Made by a program: the position numbers and the translations under genes
Part shown: positions 9,132-17,190 of the stretch, one piece after another
Layout of the letters: each line of letters opens with the position of its first letter
Numbering within the stretch: position 1 is the stretch's first letter
DNA from: Aeromonas bestiarum
GTDB taxonomy: Bacteria; Pseudomonadota; Gammaproteobacteria; Enterobacterales; Aeromonadaceae
NCBI RefSeq assembly: GCF_000819745.1
Contig: NZ_CDDA01000022.1
Coordinates: 1-64,000, forward strand
Reading direction: 5' to 3'
DNA length: 64,000 nt
The notes under the pieces: generated by a model
Told to the model about the DNA's origin: nothing
Database searches by the model: none
Seen by the model: only the letters and a program-made list of their open reading frames with translations

Positions 9132-9857
9132 TCATACCATGCCCCCGTTGATGGAGATGACCTGGCGCGTGACATAGCCGGCGATGTCCGACATCAGGTA
9201 GGAGACCAGGCCGGCCACCTCGTCCACCTGTCCCATGCGCTTGAGCGGGATCAGCTTCATCGCCTCCGCCTGCACCTCGGCATCCACCATGCCGGTGTCG
9301 ATGAGGCCGGGCGCCACGCAGTTCACCGTTATTTTGCGCTTGGCCAGCTCCAGCGCCAGCGCCTTGGTGGCCCCCATGATGCCCGCCTTGGCGGCGCTGT
9401 AATTGACCTGACCACGGTTGCCCATCAGGCCGGAAACCGAGGAGATGGTCACTATGCGGCCGCCCCGGCGCAGGCCTATCATCGGCATGATGCAGGGCTT
9501 GAGCAGGTTGTAGAAACCGTCCAGATTGGTGTGCAGCACCCCGTCCCAATCCTCGTCGGTGAGGGCGGGGAAGGCGCCGTCACGTATGATGCCGGCGTTG
9601 CAGACCACACCGTAATAGGCGCCGTGTTCGGCCATGTCGGCTTCCAGCCGCTCGCGGCAGCCCTGGCGATCGGCGATGTCGAACTGGATCAGGCGCCCCT
9701 GCCCCCCTGCGGCTTGCAGGCTCGCCAGGGTAGCCTCGCCACCGGCGCGGTCGCCGTGGTAGTGCACGACGACGAGAAAACCGTCGGCGGCCAGCTTGAG
9801 GGCGATGGCGCGGCCTATCCCCTTGCTGGCGCCCGTGACCAATACGCTAGAGATCAT
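9132..9857 (-). CDS. apeQ: Aryl-polyene 3-ketoacyl-ACP reductase (FabG-like, ApeQ)
   Basis: Short-chain dehydrogenase of 241 residues that reduces the beta-keto group in each APE elongation cycle using NADPH. The cofactor motif TGASKGIG is at residues 8-15, NAG in VVCNAGI, the catalytic Ser in ISSVSG and the Tyr-Lys pair in YSAAKAG. ATG 9857 overlaps the apeP stop (ATGA). Unlike the other junctions here, its stop is separated from the next gene by 91 bases, which are filled by the 3' echo. Confidence 0.93.
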   Translation of the reverse strand: MISSVLVTGASKGIGRAIALKLAADGFLVVVHYHGDRAGGEATLASLQAAGGQGRLIQFDIADRQGCRERLEADMAEHGAYYGVVCNAGIIRDGAFPALTDEDWDGVLHTNLDGFYNLLKPCIMPMIGLRRGGRIVTISSVSGLMGNRGQVNYSAAKAGIMGATKALALELAKRKITVNCVAPGLIDTGMVDAEVQAEAMKLIPLKRMGQVDEVAGLVSYLMSDIAGYVTRQVISINGGMV

Positions 9858-10327
9858 GAAACGTCCTTCGCTAACAAATCGGATAATTCGCCGGGTGCGG
9901 GCTGATAGGTCGAGAGGCGCGCGGTGGCGCACTCCTGCCCATCTTGCAGGATCCGGCAATCGAAACTGGCCATGCCGCCGTCTTGCAACAGGCAGCTGGC
10001 CTCTATGGTGAGCAGGGCCCCCGCCGCAAAGCGGGTGGGCTGGCAGCGGTACTTGCGGGTGCCGAGCAGCATGCCGATGCGCACCGGCTCGCCGCGCAAT
10101 CGCCCCTGCATGCCGGCCCAGGCGGCTATGGTCTGGGCCATCAGCTCTATGCCGACCCAGGCGGGCAACGAGCCCTCGGCATCGAGCAGCAAGGCGTGCC
10201 GGGCGCCGACCCGGGTCTCGCAGCACACCCGGCTCGCATCCACGGCGCAGAGCCTGTCCAGCAGCAGCATGGGGGCCTGATGGGGCAAGAGAGTGTCGAT
10301 GGCGGGCAGCGGTACGAGCTCATTCAT
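9854..10327 (-). CDS. apeP: Aryl-polyene hotdog dehydratase (ApeP)
   Basis: Protein of 157 residues with the hotdog pattern of FabA/FabZ-type dehydratases: LLPHQAPMLLLDRL near the N-terminus (catalytic His region) and PAWVGIELMAQTIAAWAG in the central helix. In characterised APE systems ApeP works with ApeI to remove water from 3-hydroxyacyl-ACP intermediates, giving the conjugated chain. It overlaps apeO and apeQ by 4 bases each. Confidence 0.87.
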   Translation of the reverse strand: MNELVPLPAIDTLLPHQAPMLLLDRLCAVDASRVCCETRVGARHALLLDAEGSLPAWVGIELMAQTIAAWAGMQGRLRGEPVRIGMLLGTRKYRCQPTRFAAGALLTIEASCLLQDGGMASFDCRILQDGQECATARLSTYQPAPGELSDLLAKDVS

Positions 10328-11505
10328 GAGGGTGATAATCCAAACAGCAGGCTGACATTGTTGCCACCGAAGGCAAAGGAGTTGGAGAGGACCCGGGGCG
10401 CCGCCAGCCGAGTGGCGCCACTCACCAGCCGTATGGGAGCCAGCGCCGGGTCCTGTGTCGTCACCCGCTGGGGCGGCAACGGCAGGGCCCGCTCCAGCAG
10501 CAGGCAGGCGAGCGCGGCCTCGATGGCACCGGCGGCGCCCAAGGTATGGCCGGTGAGCGGCTTGGTGGAACTGCAGGGCACCTTGTCGCCGAACAGGCGA
10601 TGCACGGCCTGGCTCTCCATGGCGTCATTGAGGCGGGTGGCCGTGCCGTGCAGGTTGATGTACCCCACCTGCTCCGGCGTCACGCCCGCCCGGGCCAGCG
10701 CCATCTGCATGGCCGCCTCGGCACCCACGCCCTCTGGGTGCGGGGCCGAGATATGCCAGGCATCGGACGACTCGCCCGCCCCCAGCAAGGCCAGCGGCGC
10801 AGGCGTGCGGCTCAGCAGAAACAGCGCCGCCCCCTCGCCTATGTTGATCCCCCGGCGGCCGTTGTCGAAGGGCTGGCAGAGGGCGCCGCTCAGGGACTCC
10901 AGGCTGTCAAAACCGTTGAGGGTCAGCCCGCACAGGCTGTCGGCACCGCCCACCAGTACGGCGTCCACCAGTCCGGCCGCCAGCATCCGCTGACCGCTGA
11001 TGAAGGCGCGGGCGCTGGAGGAGCAGGCGGTGGAGAGGGTGTAGGCGGGCCCTTCCAGGCCGAGATAACGGCCCAGGAATTCGGACGGGGAGCCCAGCTC
11101 CTGCTGGCGATAGTCAAAGGCCGGGGGAATCGCCTCCCCCCGCCGGGCGGCGGCGATCGCCAGCTCGGCCTCGCCGATCCCGGCTGTGCTGGTGCCGAGC
11201 ACCAGGCCTACCCGCGCGGGGCCAAACTCCGTCAGCGCCTTGTCCAGTTCTGGGCGGATCTGGGCCAGCGCCGCCAGCAGCAGGCGGTTGTTGCGCGAAG
11301 CATAAGGGGCCAGCGCCGCCGGTATTTCCGGCAGCGCACCTTCCACCCGCCCCACCGGGGTCAACCGACCATCCAGCAAGGTCTGGTTGTGGCGGGTGAG
11401 CGGCGTAATCCCCTCTGCCTGCCAGGCCAGCAGGGCCCCGGCGCTGGCATCCCTGCCCTCCCCCAATGCCGAAATGAGGCCGTAGGCCGCGATATAACAA
11501 CTCAT
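10324..11505 (-). CDS. apeO: Aryl-polyene beta-ketoacyl-ACP synthase (ApeO)
   Basis: Ketosynthase of 393 residues with catalytic Cys in STACSSSARAF and His in NLHGTATRLND and TKPLTGHTLGAAG. By position in the conserved ape order and by family, it is the KS that pairs with the chain-length-factor-like ApeC. N- and C-terminal thiolase domains are both complete. It overlaps apeN and apeP by 4 bases each. Confidence 0.9.
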   Translation of the reverse strand: MSCYIAAYGLISALGEGRDASAGALLAWQAEGITPLTRHNQTLLDGRLTPVGRVEGALPEIPAALAPYASRNNRLLLAALAQIRPELDKALTEFGPARVGLVLGTSTAGIGEAELAIAAARRGEAIPPAFDYRQQELGSPSEFLGRYLGLEGPAYTLSTACSSSARAFISGQRMLAAGLVDAVLVGGADSLCGLTLNGFDSLESLSGALCQPFDNGRRGINIGEGAALFLLSRTPAPLALLGAGESSDAWHISAPHPEGVGAEAAMQMALARAGVTPEQVGYINLHGTATRLNDAMESQAVHRLFGDKVPCSSTKPLTGHTLGAAGAIEAALACLLLERALPLPPQRVTTQDPALAPIRLVSGATRLAAPRVLSNSFAFGGNNVSLLFGLSPS

Positions 11506-12059
11506 TGGCTCAGAGTCTCCAGCTGCAGACGGTAGTGAAACACATGCTGTTGCAGGCTGACCGGCTCCCGCACGCCCCCCTTGTCCTGGTACCCGATCTC
11601 GGTGACCAGGGCGCCATCGGGGGAACGCAGCCGGCGCGTCAGCCCTTCGTCCCGCAGCGTCCAGCCCGGCGGCAGCTGCGGCTGCCAGCTGGCCAGCGGC
11701 CAGTAGCAGAGCATGACGTCCGCCAGCACCTGGGTCACGGGCGGCATGCCGGTGGCGAGCAGCGGGCTCAGCTGCTGAGTCGCTATGCCCTGCTGATCGT
11801 AACGCACCCGGAACAGCCGCACCCCGCTCGGGGTCAGGCCGACCAGGGTCAACTGACTGCCATCGGCCTCCAGCACAGTCATCAGCTGATGGGAACTCTC
11901 ACCCACCGTGGCCGTCAGCAACTGCTGGCGATAGAAGGGGGTGGCAAGCACGGGGGCAGGCAGCGTCATGACGCTGCTCTTGTCGAGATAGGCGGTGGGG
12001 GCCGGCTGGCTGCTGCAGCCCCCCAGCAGGAGGATGAATAATGCGAACACTGATCTCAT
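11502..12059 (-). CDS. apeN: DUF3261 lipoprotein (ApeN)
   Basis: Predicted lipoprotein of 185 residues with lipobox LLGG|C at residues 12-16 after a short hydrophobic signal. DUF3261 proteins occur in APE clusters just after the MMPL exporter and are thought to help pigment transport at the outer membrane; no activity is established. It overlaps apeM and apeO by 4 bases each. Confidence 0.78.
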   Translation of the reverse strand: MRSVFALFILLLGGCSSQPAPTAYLDKSSVMTLPAPVLATPFYRQQLLTATVGESSHQLMTVLEADGSQLTLVGLTPSGVRLFRVRYDQQGIATQQLSPLLATGMPPVTQVLADVMLCYWPLASWQPQLPPGWTLRDEGLTRRLRSPDGALVTEIGYQDKGGVREPVSLQQHVFHYRLQLETLSQ

Positions 12060-14440
12060 AGTGGCTCCGGCTCCCGGTCATCCCGCACTCGCGGGCTGAA
12101 TACCGGCTTGTCCAATCCCTGTTTATCCAGCACCAGAGGTGACAACAGGAAGGCAGTAAAGATACCGCCACTCAGCACCAGACCGAAGCCCGCGATGGCA
12201 GAGGTGTGGCTCAGCGCCAATAAACCGAATGACAACTGGGTGGTCAGGTTGGCGAGCAGGATGGCGAACTGAGTCGAGCGTTGACGCAGGAGATCCCGGC
12301 CGCAGTAGGCAAAGAAGAGGCTGTAGTCGATGCCTATGCCGAAGATGAGGCTCATGGCCAGCACTCCGAACAGGGTGAGCGGCTGCCCGCAGGCGGCCAG
12401 CAGAGCCAGACCGGCCCCCAACGAAAAGCCGCTGACCAGCAGGATCCGCGCGCTCTTGCGCCAGCCGAACCGGACCCACAGCAGCACCCCCACCAGGGCG
12501 ATCGCCAGCAGCAGCAGTTCCGTCAGCTTGATGCGGTAGTGGGCAAACAGCTGACTCCACTGGTTGCGCGGATCCTGCCAGAAGACCCCCTCCTGCCCCT
12601 CTGCCAGTTCTGCCACGGCGGCAACATCCGTCACCCCGTTGACCGGCAGCCAGAGCGCGACCCGGCCATCAGGCAGCTGATGCCAGAGCAGTCGGCTACC
12701 CTCGCTGACTGGGCTGGCCAGCCACTGCGCCGGCAGCAATGGCTGCCAGGGTCTGGGCTCGCCCTTGACCGGCACGCCAGCCTGATTGAGCCGCGCCACA
12801 ACTTCGGGCAGCAAGCGAGTGAGGGCTGCATGATCCGCCCGCTGCCGTGCCAGAGACGGCAGCCATTGCGTCAGTGGCACAAAGTCCGCCAACTGACCCT
12901 GCGCCTTGGCCTGTGCCAGCTTGTGGCCAAGGGCCTCGAGGCGCTGCAACGCCGTCTCGCCATCTGCCGCCGTCACCAGAAAGCCCGTCATGCCGCCCTG
13001 CTGGCCGGTGAGGCGCTGGATCTGCCGCTCCTGCGCCTGCAGTTCGGTGGGCAAGGGTTGCAGGTGGGCTATGTCGTCATCGACGGCCAGCCGGCTCAAT
13101 CCCGCCACTATCAGCGTCAGGCAGAGCAGCGGCACGCCCCAGCGCAAGACACGCCGTTCCCGCCACCACGTGAGCCAGAGCGCCATCGGCACCAGGATGC
13201 GCGCCTCCCGCTGGGGCAAGGCACCGAGCCAGAGCGGGAACAGGCAGAGCACGGTAATAAACGAGGCCGTCAGCCCCACCAGGGCGCACAGCGCCATCTG
13301 CTGCAAGCCGGGGAAGGGGGCAAGCCAGAGCAGGCCATAGCCGACCAGGGTGGCGAACAGCGCCATCGAGAGGCTTGGCAGCAAACGGGCGCGGGTCTGG
13401 TGAGGGCTCTCCTGCAACCCATGCAGGCGCCGCTCGGTCAGGAAGTGGATCCCGTAATCTATGATGCCGACCAGGCTGGAGCTGATCACCAGGGTGAACA
13501 TGTGCACCTCGCCAAACCAGAGCAGCACGGCCAGCACCCCCCAGACGAGGCCGATGGCGATGGGCAGCAGGGAGATCCAGAGCGCCCGAAACGAGCGAAA
13601 CGCCAGCCACATCAGCAGCAAGACCCCGACCGTGGAGCCCAGCCCTATGGTGGAGATGTCCTCCTGGGCCAGATCACTGGCATGCTGGCTGTAGAAGAGG
13701 GTGCCACGGCGCAGCAGCTCCACTCCCGGAAACTCGGCCTTGAGGCTCTGCTCCGCCTCGTTGAGCCGGTTCAGCAGCTCGGTATTGCGAGCGAGATCGA
13801 AAGCCGACAGATCCAGCTCGGCTCGCAGCAGAAACCACTGCCGCCCCGTCTCGTCCTGACTCATCAACCAGTCATGATCGAGGCGCAGTGTGCTCGTCAT
13901 CTGGCCCTGCACGCCGGCGCGAGTCAGCAGCAAAGGATCGGCCTGCCACTCGGCGCGGGAGACACCGCCGAAAGGGCTGTAGATCTGGCCGAGCACCCAC
14001 TGGCTCCAGGCCTCGGTGCCGGCGGCCAACCTGGCCCGGCTGCCCTCGTCGAGGCGCTGCCAGGCGTAGTCGTGGATGAAGCCTTGCCAGGCGGGAGCCA
14101 GCTCCGGTTGGGCACCGCGCACCGCGCCGAGTTCGGGCAGGGCCTTCAGGGTCTTTGCCCACGCCTGCGCCGCGGGGCGACCATCCTGTCCCGCCGGCAG
14201 GCTCAGCATCCAGACCAGCTGCTTGTCGATCTGGCGCAGCAGGCCACCCCGCAGGGCCGGATCCAGCGTGGATCGCTCCTCGTGGGGCAGCAGATCCATC
14301 AGGCTGGTGTTGATGCGGCTCTGGGAGAGCTGCCAGCCAAGCAGCGCCACCGCCAGCAGGCTGAGCAGCAGCCAGAGGTATGAGAAGCGCCGCCAGGCGG
14401 TTTCAGATTGCAGCAAAGTCGGTTCTCCCGGCCAGACCAC
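12056..14440 (-). CDS. apeM: MMPL/RND-family exporter of aryl polyene lipid (ApeM)
   Basis: Large inner-membrane protein, up to 794 residues. It has an N-terminal transmembrane helix, a periplasmic domain, a block of about five helices (residues about 265-415), a second periplasmic domain and a second helix block to the end: the duplicated MMPL layout. Conserved acidic residues occur as GIIDYGIHFLTE and GIGIDYSLFFAY. It probably moves the lipid-linked pigment toward the outer membrane. The start is uncertain: GTG 14440 has a poor ribosome site, while TTG 14416 follows GGGAG. It begins 26 bases after apeL. Confidence 0.85.
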   Translation of the reverse strand: MVWPGEPTLLQSETAWRRFSYLWLLLSLLAVALLGWQLSQSRINTSLMDLLPHEERSTLDPALRGGLLRQIDKQLVWMLSLPAGQDGRPAAQAWAKTLKALPELGAVRGAQPELAPAWQGFIHDYAWQRLDEGSRARLAAGTEAWSQWVLGQIYSPFGGVSRAEWQADPLLLTRAGVQGQMTSTLRLDHDWLMSQDETGRQWFLLRAELDLSAFDLARNTELLNRLNEAEQSLKAEFPGVELLRRGTLFYSQHASDLAQEDISTIGLGSTVGVLLLMWLAFRSFRALWISLLPIAIGLVWGVLAVLLWFGEVHMFTLVISSSLVGIIDYGIHFLTERRLHGLQESPHQTRARLLPSLSMALFATLVGYGLLWLAPFPGLQQMALCALVGLTASFITVLCLFPLWLGALPQREARILVPMALWLTWWRERRVLRWGVPLLCLTLIVAGLSRLAVDDDIAHLQPLPTELQAQERQIQRLTGQQGGMTGFLVTAADGETALQRLEALGHKLAQAKAQGQLADFVPLTQWLPSLARQRADHAALTRLLPEVVARLNQAGVPVKGEPRPWQPLLPAQWLASPVSEGSRLLWHQLPDGRVALWLPVNGVTDVAAVAELAEGQEGVFWQDPRNQWSQLFAHYRIKLTELLLLAIALVGVLLWVRFGWRKSARILLVSGFSLGAGLALLAACGQPLTLFGVLAMSLIFGIGIDYSLFFAYCGRDLLRQRSTQFAILLANLTTQLSFGLLALSHTSAIAGFGLVLSGGIFTAFLLSPLVLDKQGLDKPVFSPRVRDDREPEPL

Positions 14441-14466
14441 GGGCAGTGGCAGGGCGCGATACGGGT

Positions 14467-15081
14467 CTAGTGGGCAGCAAAGCGGGCCTGCTCCTCAGGG
14501 GTCAGTGGCAGGCTTCGTTCCTGCCAGGCGCTGAAACGGATGCGGGTGCTGTCACCCTGCTTGTCGGCGATGATGAGTTGATCCAGCTGCCCTTGCCCGC
14601 TCAGGGTGAGGCTGGCAAACACCTTGTCCAGCGGCGTCAGGGTCGGCACCAGCAGCAACTGCCAACCCGCCTCCGTGCTCTGAAAATCGATCTTGAAGTA
14701 GCGGCTCAGGGTCGCTTCGTCCGAGCCGAACAGCGCCAGCAGCATCTGGCTGAATTCGAGCAGTTGCGGGCTGTCGATGACGGTGGCGGGCTGGCCCGCC
14801 ACCTGCTGCACCATGCGTTGCGGCGTCAGGGTGAGTGTCAGGGCAAAGGGCTTCTGCTGCTGCCACCAGAGACCCAGGTCGCGCACCAGCAGCAGCTCGC
14901 CGGAGGCCTTGAGCGGCTGGCTCAACCCCGCCACCTGTTTCTCCTGCTCGAAATGGGCCTGTCTGACCGGACTCAGGGTCAGCAACTGCTGTACCTGATC
15001 ACGGCTCAGGGGGGCCGCCTGCAGCGGCAACGCCAGCAGCAGGGCCAGTCCGACCATCAGCCGGTTCAGAAGACAGCTCAT
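14467..15081 (-). CDS. apeL: LolA-like periplasmic carrier (ApeL)
   Basis: Secreted protein of 204 residues with a signal peptide ending LPLQAAP. The body resembles LolA-type outer-membrane lipoprotein carriers (hydrophobic beta-rich, TLTPQRMVQQ, LTLSGQGQLDQLIIADKQGD). In the APE locus a LolA-like protein is expected to carry the hydrophobic product across the periplasm between ApeM and the outer membrane. ATG 15081 overlaps the apeK stop as ATGA. Confidence 0.78.
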   Translation of the reverse strand: MSCLLNRLMVGLALLLALPLQAAPLSRDQVQQLLTLSPVRQAHFEQEKQVAGLSQPLKASGELLLVRDLGLWWQQQKPFALTLTLTPQRMVQQVAGQPATVIDSPQLLEFSQMLLALFGSDEATLSRYFKIDFQSTEAGWQLLLVPTLTPLDKVFASLTLSGQGQLDQLIIADKQGDSTRIRFSAWQERSLPLTPEEQARFAAH

Positions 15082-15515
15082 TGGCTCACCCCCAGCTTGT
15101 CCAGCAGCACCTGGGGCGAGGCCAGGCACATCTCGCCGCTCGCCTTGCTCACCGCCACCTGGATGCTGTAGCCCTTACTGGTGCGGGTGCCGCTCGCGGC
15201 ATCGCTCAGCAGGTAGTCGATCTTCAAGCGGTTCTGGTACTCGGTCAGGGTGGCGCGCACCCGCACCCGCTGGCCGAAGCGCAGCGGTGCCAGGTACTTC
15301 ATCCGGGTGTCTATGATGGGCCAGAGGTAACCGGAGGCCTCCATCTGCGGGTAGTTGTAATCGATGAGGTCGAGCAGGGCGCAGCGGGCCAGCTCTATGT
15401 AGCGAAAATAGTGACCGTGCCAGGCGACCGCCATCATGTCCACATCGTGGAAGGGGATGGTCACTTCCACTTCGGTGCTGATCTGCCAGGGTTCATTCTG
15501 CATGGGTTGTCTCAT
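15078..15515 (-). CDS. apeK: Hotdog acyl thioesterase (ApeK)
   Basis: Protein of 145 residues of the 4-hydroxybenzoyl-CoA thioesterase family. The catalytic-region signature VTIPFHDVDMMAVAWHGHYFRYIE carries the conserved Asp and the xHxxYxxY pattern. It probably releases or edits aryl-polyene chains from ACP. ATG 15515 overlaps by 4 bases the stop of a 39-codon frame that is a truncated copy of the gene's own 5' end (see the echo at 15512). Confidence 0.86.
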   Translation of the reverse strand: MRQPMQNEPWQISTEVEVTIPFHDVDMMAVAWHGHYFRYIELARCALLDLIDYNYPQMEASGYLWPIIDTRMKYLAPLRFGQRVRVRATLTEYQNRLKIDYLLSDAASGTRTSKGYSIQVAVSKASGEMCLASPQVLLDKLGVSQ

Positions 15516-15631
15516 AGGGAGTGCCCCTGCCAGACCAATGCAGCCATCATGTCCACGTCGTGGAAGGGGATGGTCACTTCCACTTCAGTGCTGGTCGGCC
15601 AGGGTTCAGACGCAATCCGGGTACGGCTCAT
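15512..15631 (-). repeat. 5' echo of apeK, a 39-codon coupled mini-ORF
   Basis: A frame from ATG 15631 encodes MSRTRIASEPWPTSTEVEVT... and keeps the apeK signature IPFHDVDMM before diverging and ending GHSL-stop. Its ATG overlaps the ammonia-lyase stop (ATGA) and its TGA overlaps the real apeK ATG (ATGA). So a truncated old apeK start sits between the two genes, coupled on both sides. Product, if made, would be 39 residues and lack the thioesterase core. Confidence 0.82.
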
Positions 15632-17190
15632 AGCGAAGATTCCTGATAGAGGGGGTAGTGACGCAGGCGAATGCGGGCGATCAGCGCCCTGAGCTCCTGC
15701 TCCAGCGCCCTGTCTTCCAGCAGAGGCGCAAACTCGGCCCGCACCTGCTGCACCATATGGGCCAGGGCCGGGCTGAGCGGCCGGGTGAAGGGCGTGGGCC
15801 GGGCGAGACGCAGCTCGACCCCCTGTACCGCCGCCAGCAGGCAGGCGGCCCCGACCTGCTCGGTCAGAGTCAGCACCCGCAGGGCATCGCGCGCCGCTAT
15901 GGTGCCCATGCTCACCTTGTCCTGGTTGTGGCACTCGGTGGAGCGGGAGAAGACGCTGGCGGGCATGGTCTGCTTGAGCGCCTCCGCGGTCCAGGCCGAG
16001 ACGCCGATCTGCACCGCCTTGAAGCCGTGGTTGATCATCTGCCGCCCGGCTGGCGCCCCCGAGAGATTGCTCGGCAGGCCGCCGTTGAACTTGGTGTCCA
16101 CCAGCTGGGCCAGCTGGCGATCCAGCAGGTCGGCCAGATTGGCGATGGCCGTCTTCATGCTGTCCATCGCCATGGCGATGTGGCCGCCGTAGAAGTGGCC
16201 GCCGTGCATCACGTGCTCCCCCTCCCCGTCGATCAGCGGATTGTCGTTGGCGCTGTTGAGCTCGTTTTCGATGAGCTGGCGCCACCAGGGCAGGCTGTCG
16301 GCCACCACACCTATGACGTGGGGGGCGCAGCGCAATGAGTATCTGTCCTGCAGCCGGTCGCTGTGGCGCGGCAGCTCGCCGGCCACCAGATCCTCCCTCA
16401 GCCAGGCCGCTATGCCCTGCATGCCGGGGTGGGGCTTGGCGGCAAACAACCGCTCGTCGAAGTGGAAGGCGTTACCCCCCATGGCGACGCTCACCAACGC
16501 AGTGATCCGGGTCGCCAGTTGCATCAGGTAGTCAGCGCGGGCGTAGGCGAGACAGGCCAGCGCCGTCATCACGGAAGTGCCGTTCATCAGCGCCAGCCCC
16601 TCCTTGGGTCTCAGGGTCAGGGGGGTGATCCCCAACTCCCGATAGACCTCGGCGGCGGGACGCAGCGCGCCATCGTGATGGAGCTCGCGCTCCCCCACCA
16701 GCACGGCGGCGACGTAGGAGAGCGGCGTCAGATCGCCGCTGGCGCCGACGGATCCCTCTTGTGGTATGCGCGGTATGAGATCCTGCTCCAGCAACCAGCA
16801 GAGCCGCTCAAGCAAACCCGGGCTGACGCCGGAGACTCCCTGCGCCAGGGAGCAGAGCCGGGTCGCCAGCACGGCGCGACCGGCATCGAGCTCAAGATCC
16901 GCCCCCAGCCCGCAGCCGTGGAAGCGGGTCAGGTGCAGCGGCAGCTCTGGTACCAGCTCGGCGGGCACGGGTCGGGTCACCGAATCCCCGTAACCTGTGG
17001 TCACCCCGTAGATGACCCCCTCCTCGGCCAGCAATCTATCGAGAAAATCAGCCCCCCGCTGGATGCGGGCCATAAAGGCGGGATCCCGGTCCAATGCCGG
17101 GCGGGCACGGCGCTCTGCCAGCGCCACCACATCTTCAATGGTCAACGGCTCGGCGCCGAAGGTGACGCACTTCATCTCACTCTTGTTCAT
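15628..17190 (-). CDS. Aromatic amino acid ammonia-lyase (HAL/TAL/PAL family)
   Basis: Enzyme of 520 residues with the MIO-forming triad Ala-Ser-Gly in GSVGASGDLTPLSYV, plus NGTSVMTA, NDNPLI and QDKVSMGT blocks. The family deaminates His, Tyr or Phe to a propenoate. No hutU, hutI or hutG is nearby and the gene is embedded in the ape operon, so it more likely supplies an aryl starter such as 4-coumarate or cinnamate than degrades histidine. The substrate-pocket segment reads TRFHGCGLG, unlike the SHxxGxG of HAL. It overlaps apeJ by 14 bases. Confidence 0.88.
   Translation of the reverse strand: MNKSEMKCVTFGAEPLTIEDVVALAERRARPALDRDPAFMARIQRGADFLDRLLAEEGVIYGVTTGYGDSVTRPVPAELVPELPLHLTRFHGCGLGADLELDAGRAVLATRLCSLAQGVSGVSPGLLERLCWLLEQDLIPRIPQEGSVGASGDLTPLSYVAAVLVGERELHHDGALRPAAEVYRELGITPLTLRPKEGLALMNGTSVMTALACLAYARADYLMQLATRITALVSVAMGGNAFHFDERLFAAKPHPGMQGIAAWLREDLVAGELPRHSDRLQDRYSLRCAPHVIGVVADSLPWWRQLIENELNSANDNPLIDGEGEHVMHGGHFYGGHIAMAMDSMKTAIANLADLLDRQLAQLVDTKFNGGLPSNLSGAPAGRQMINHGFKAVQIGVSAWTAEALKQTMPASVFSRSTECHNQDKVSMGTIAARDALRVLTLTEQVGAACLLAAVQGVELRLARPTPFTRPLSPALAHMVQQVRAEFAPLLEDRALEQELRALIARIRLRHYPLYQESSL

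Noticed and set aside
12281-14383. Open frame of 700 codons antisense to apeM
   Set aside because: High G+C makes long antisense frames common. The composition is rich in Gln, His, Arg and Gly without any family motif, and the opposite strand encodes a clear MMPL protein.
15628-17190. Histidine utilisation (hutH)
   Set aside because: No other hut gene is present, the gene is embedded and overlapping in the ape operon, and the substrate-pocket segment differs from HAL.
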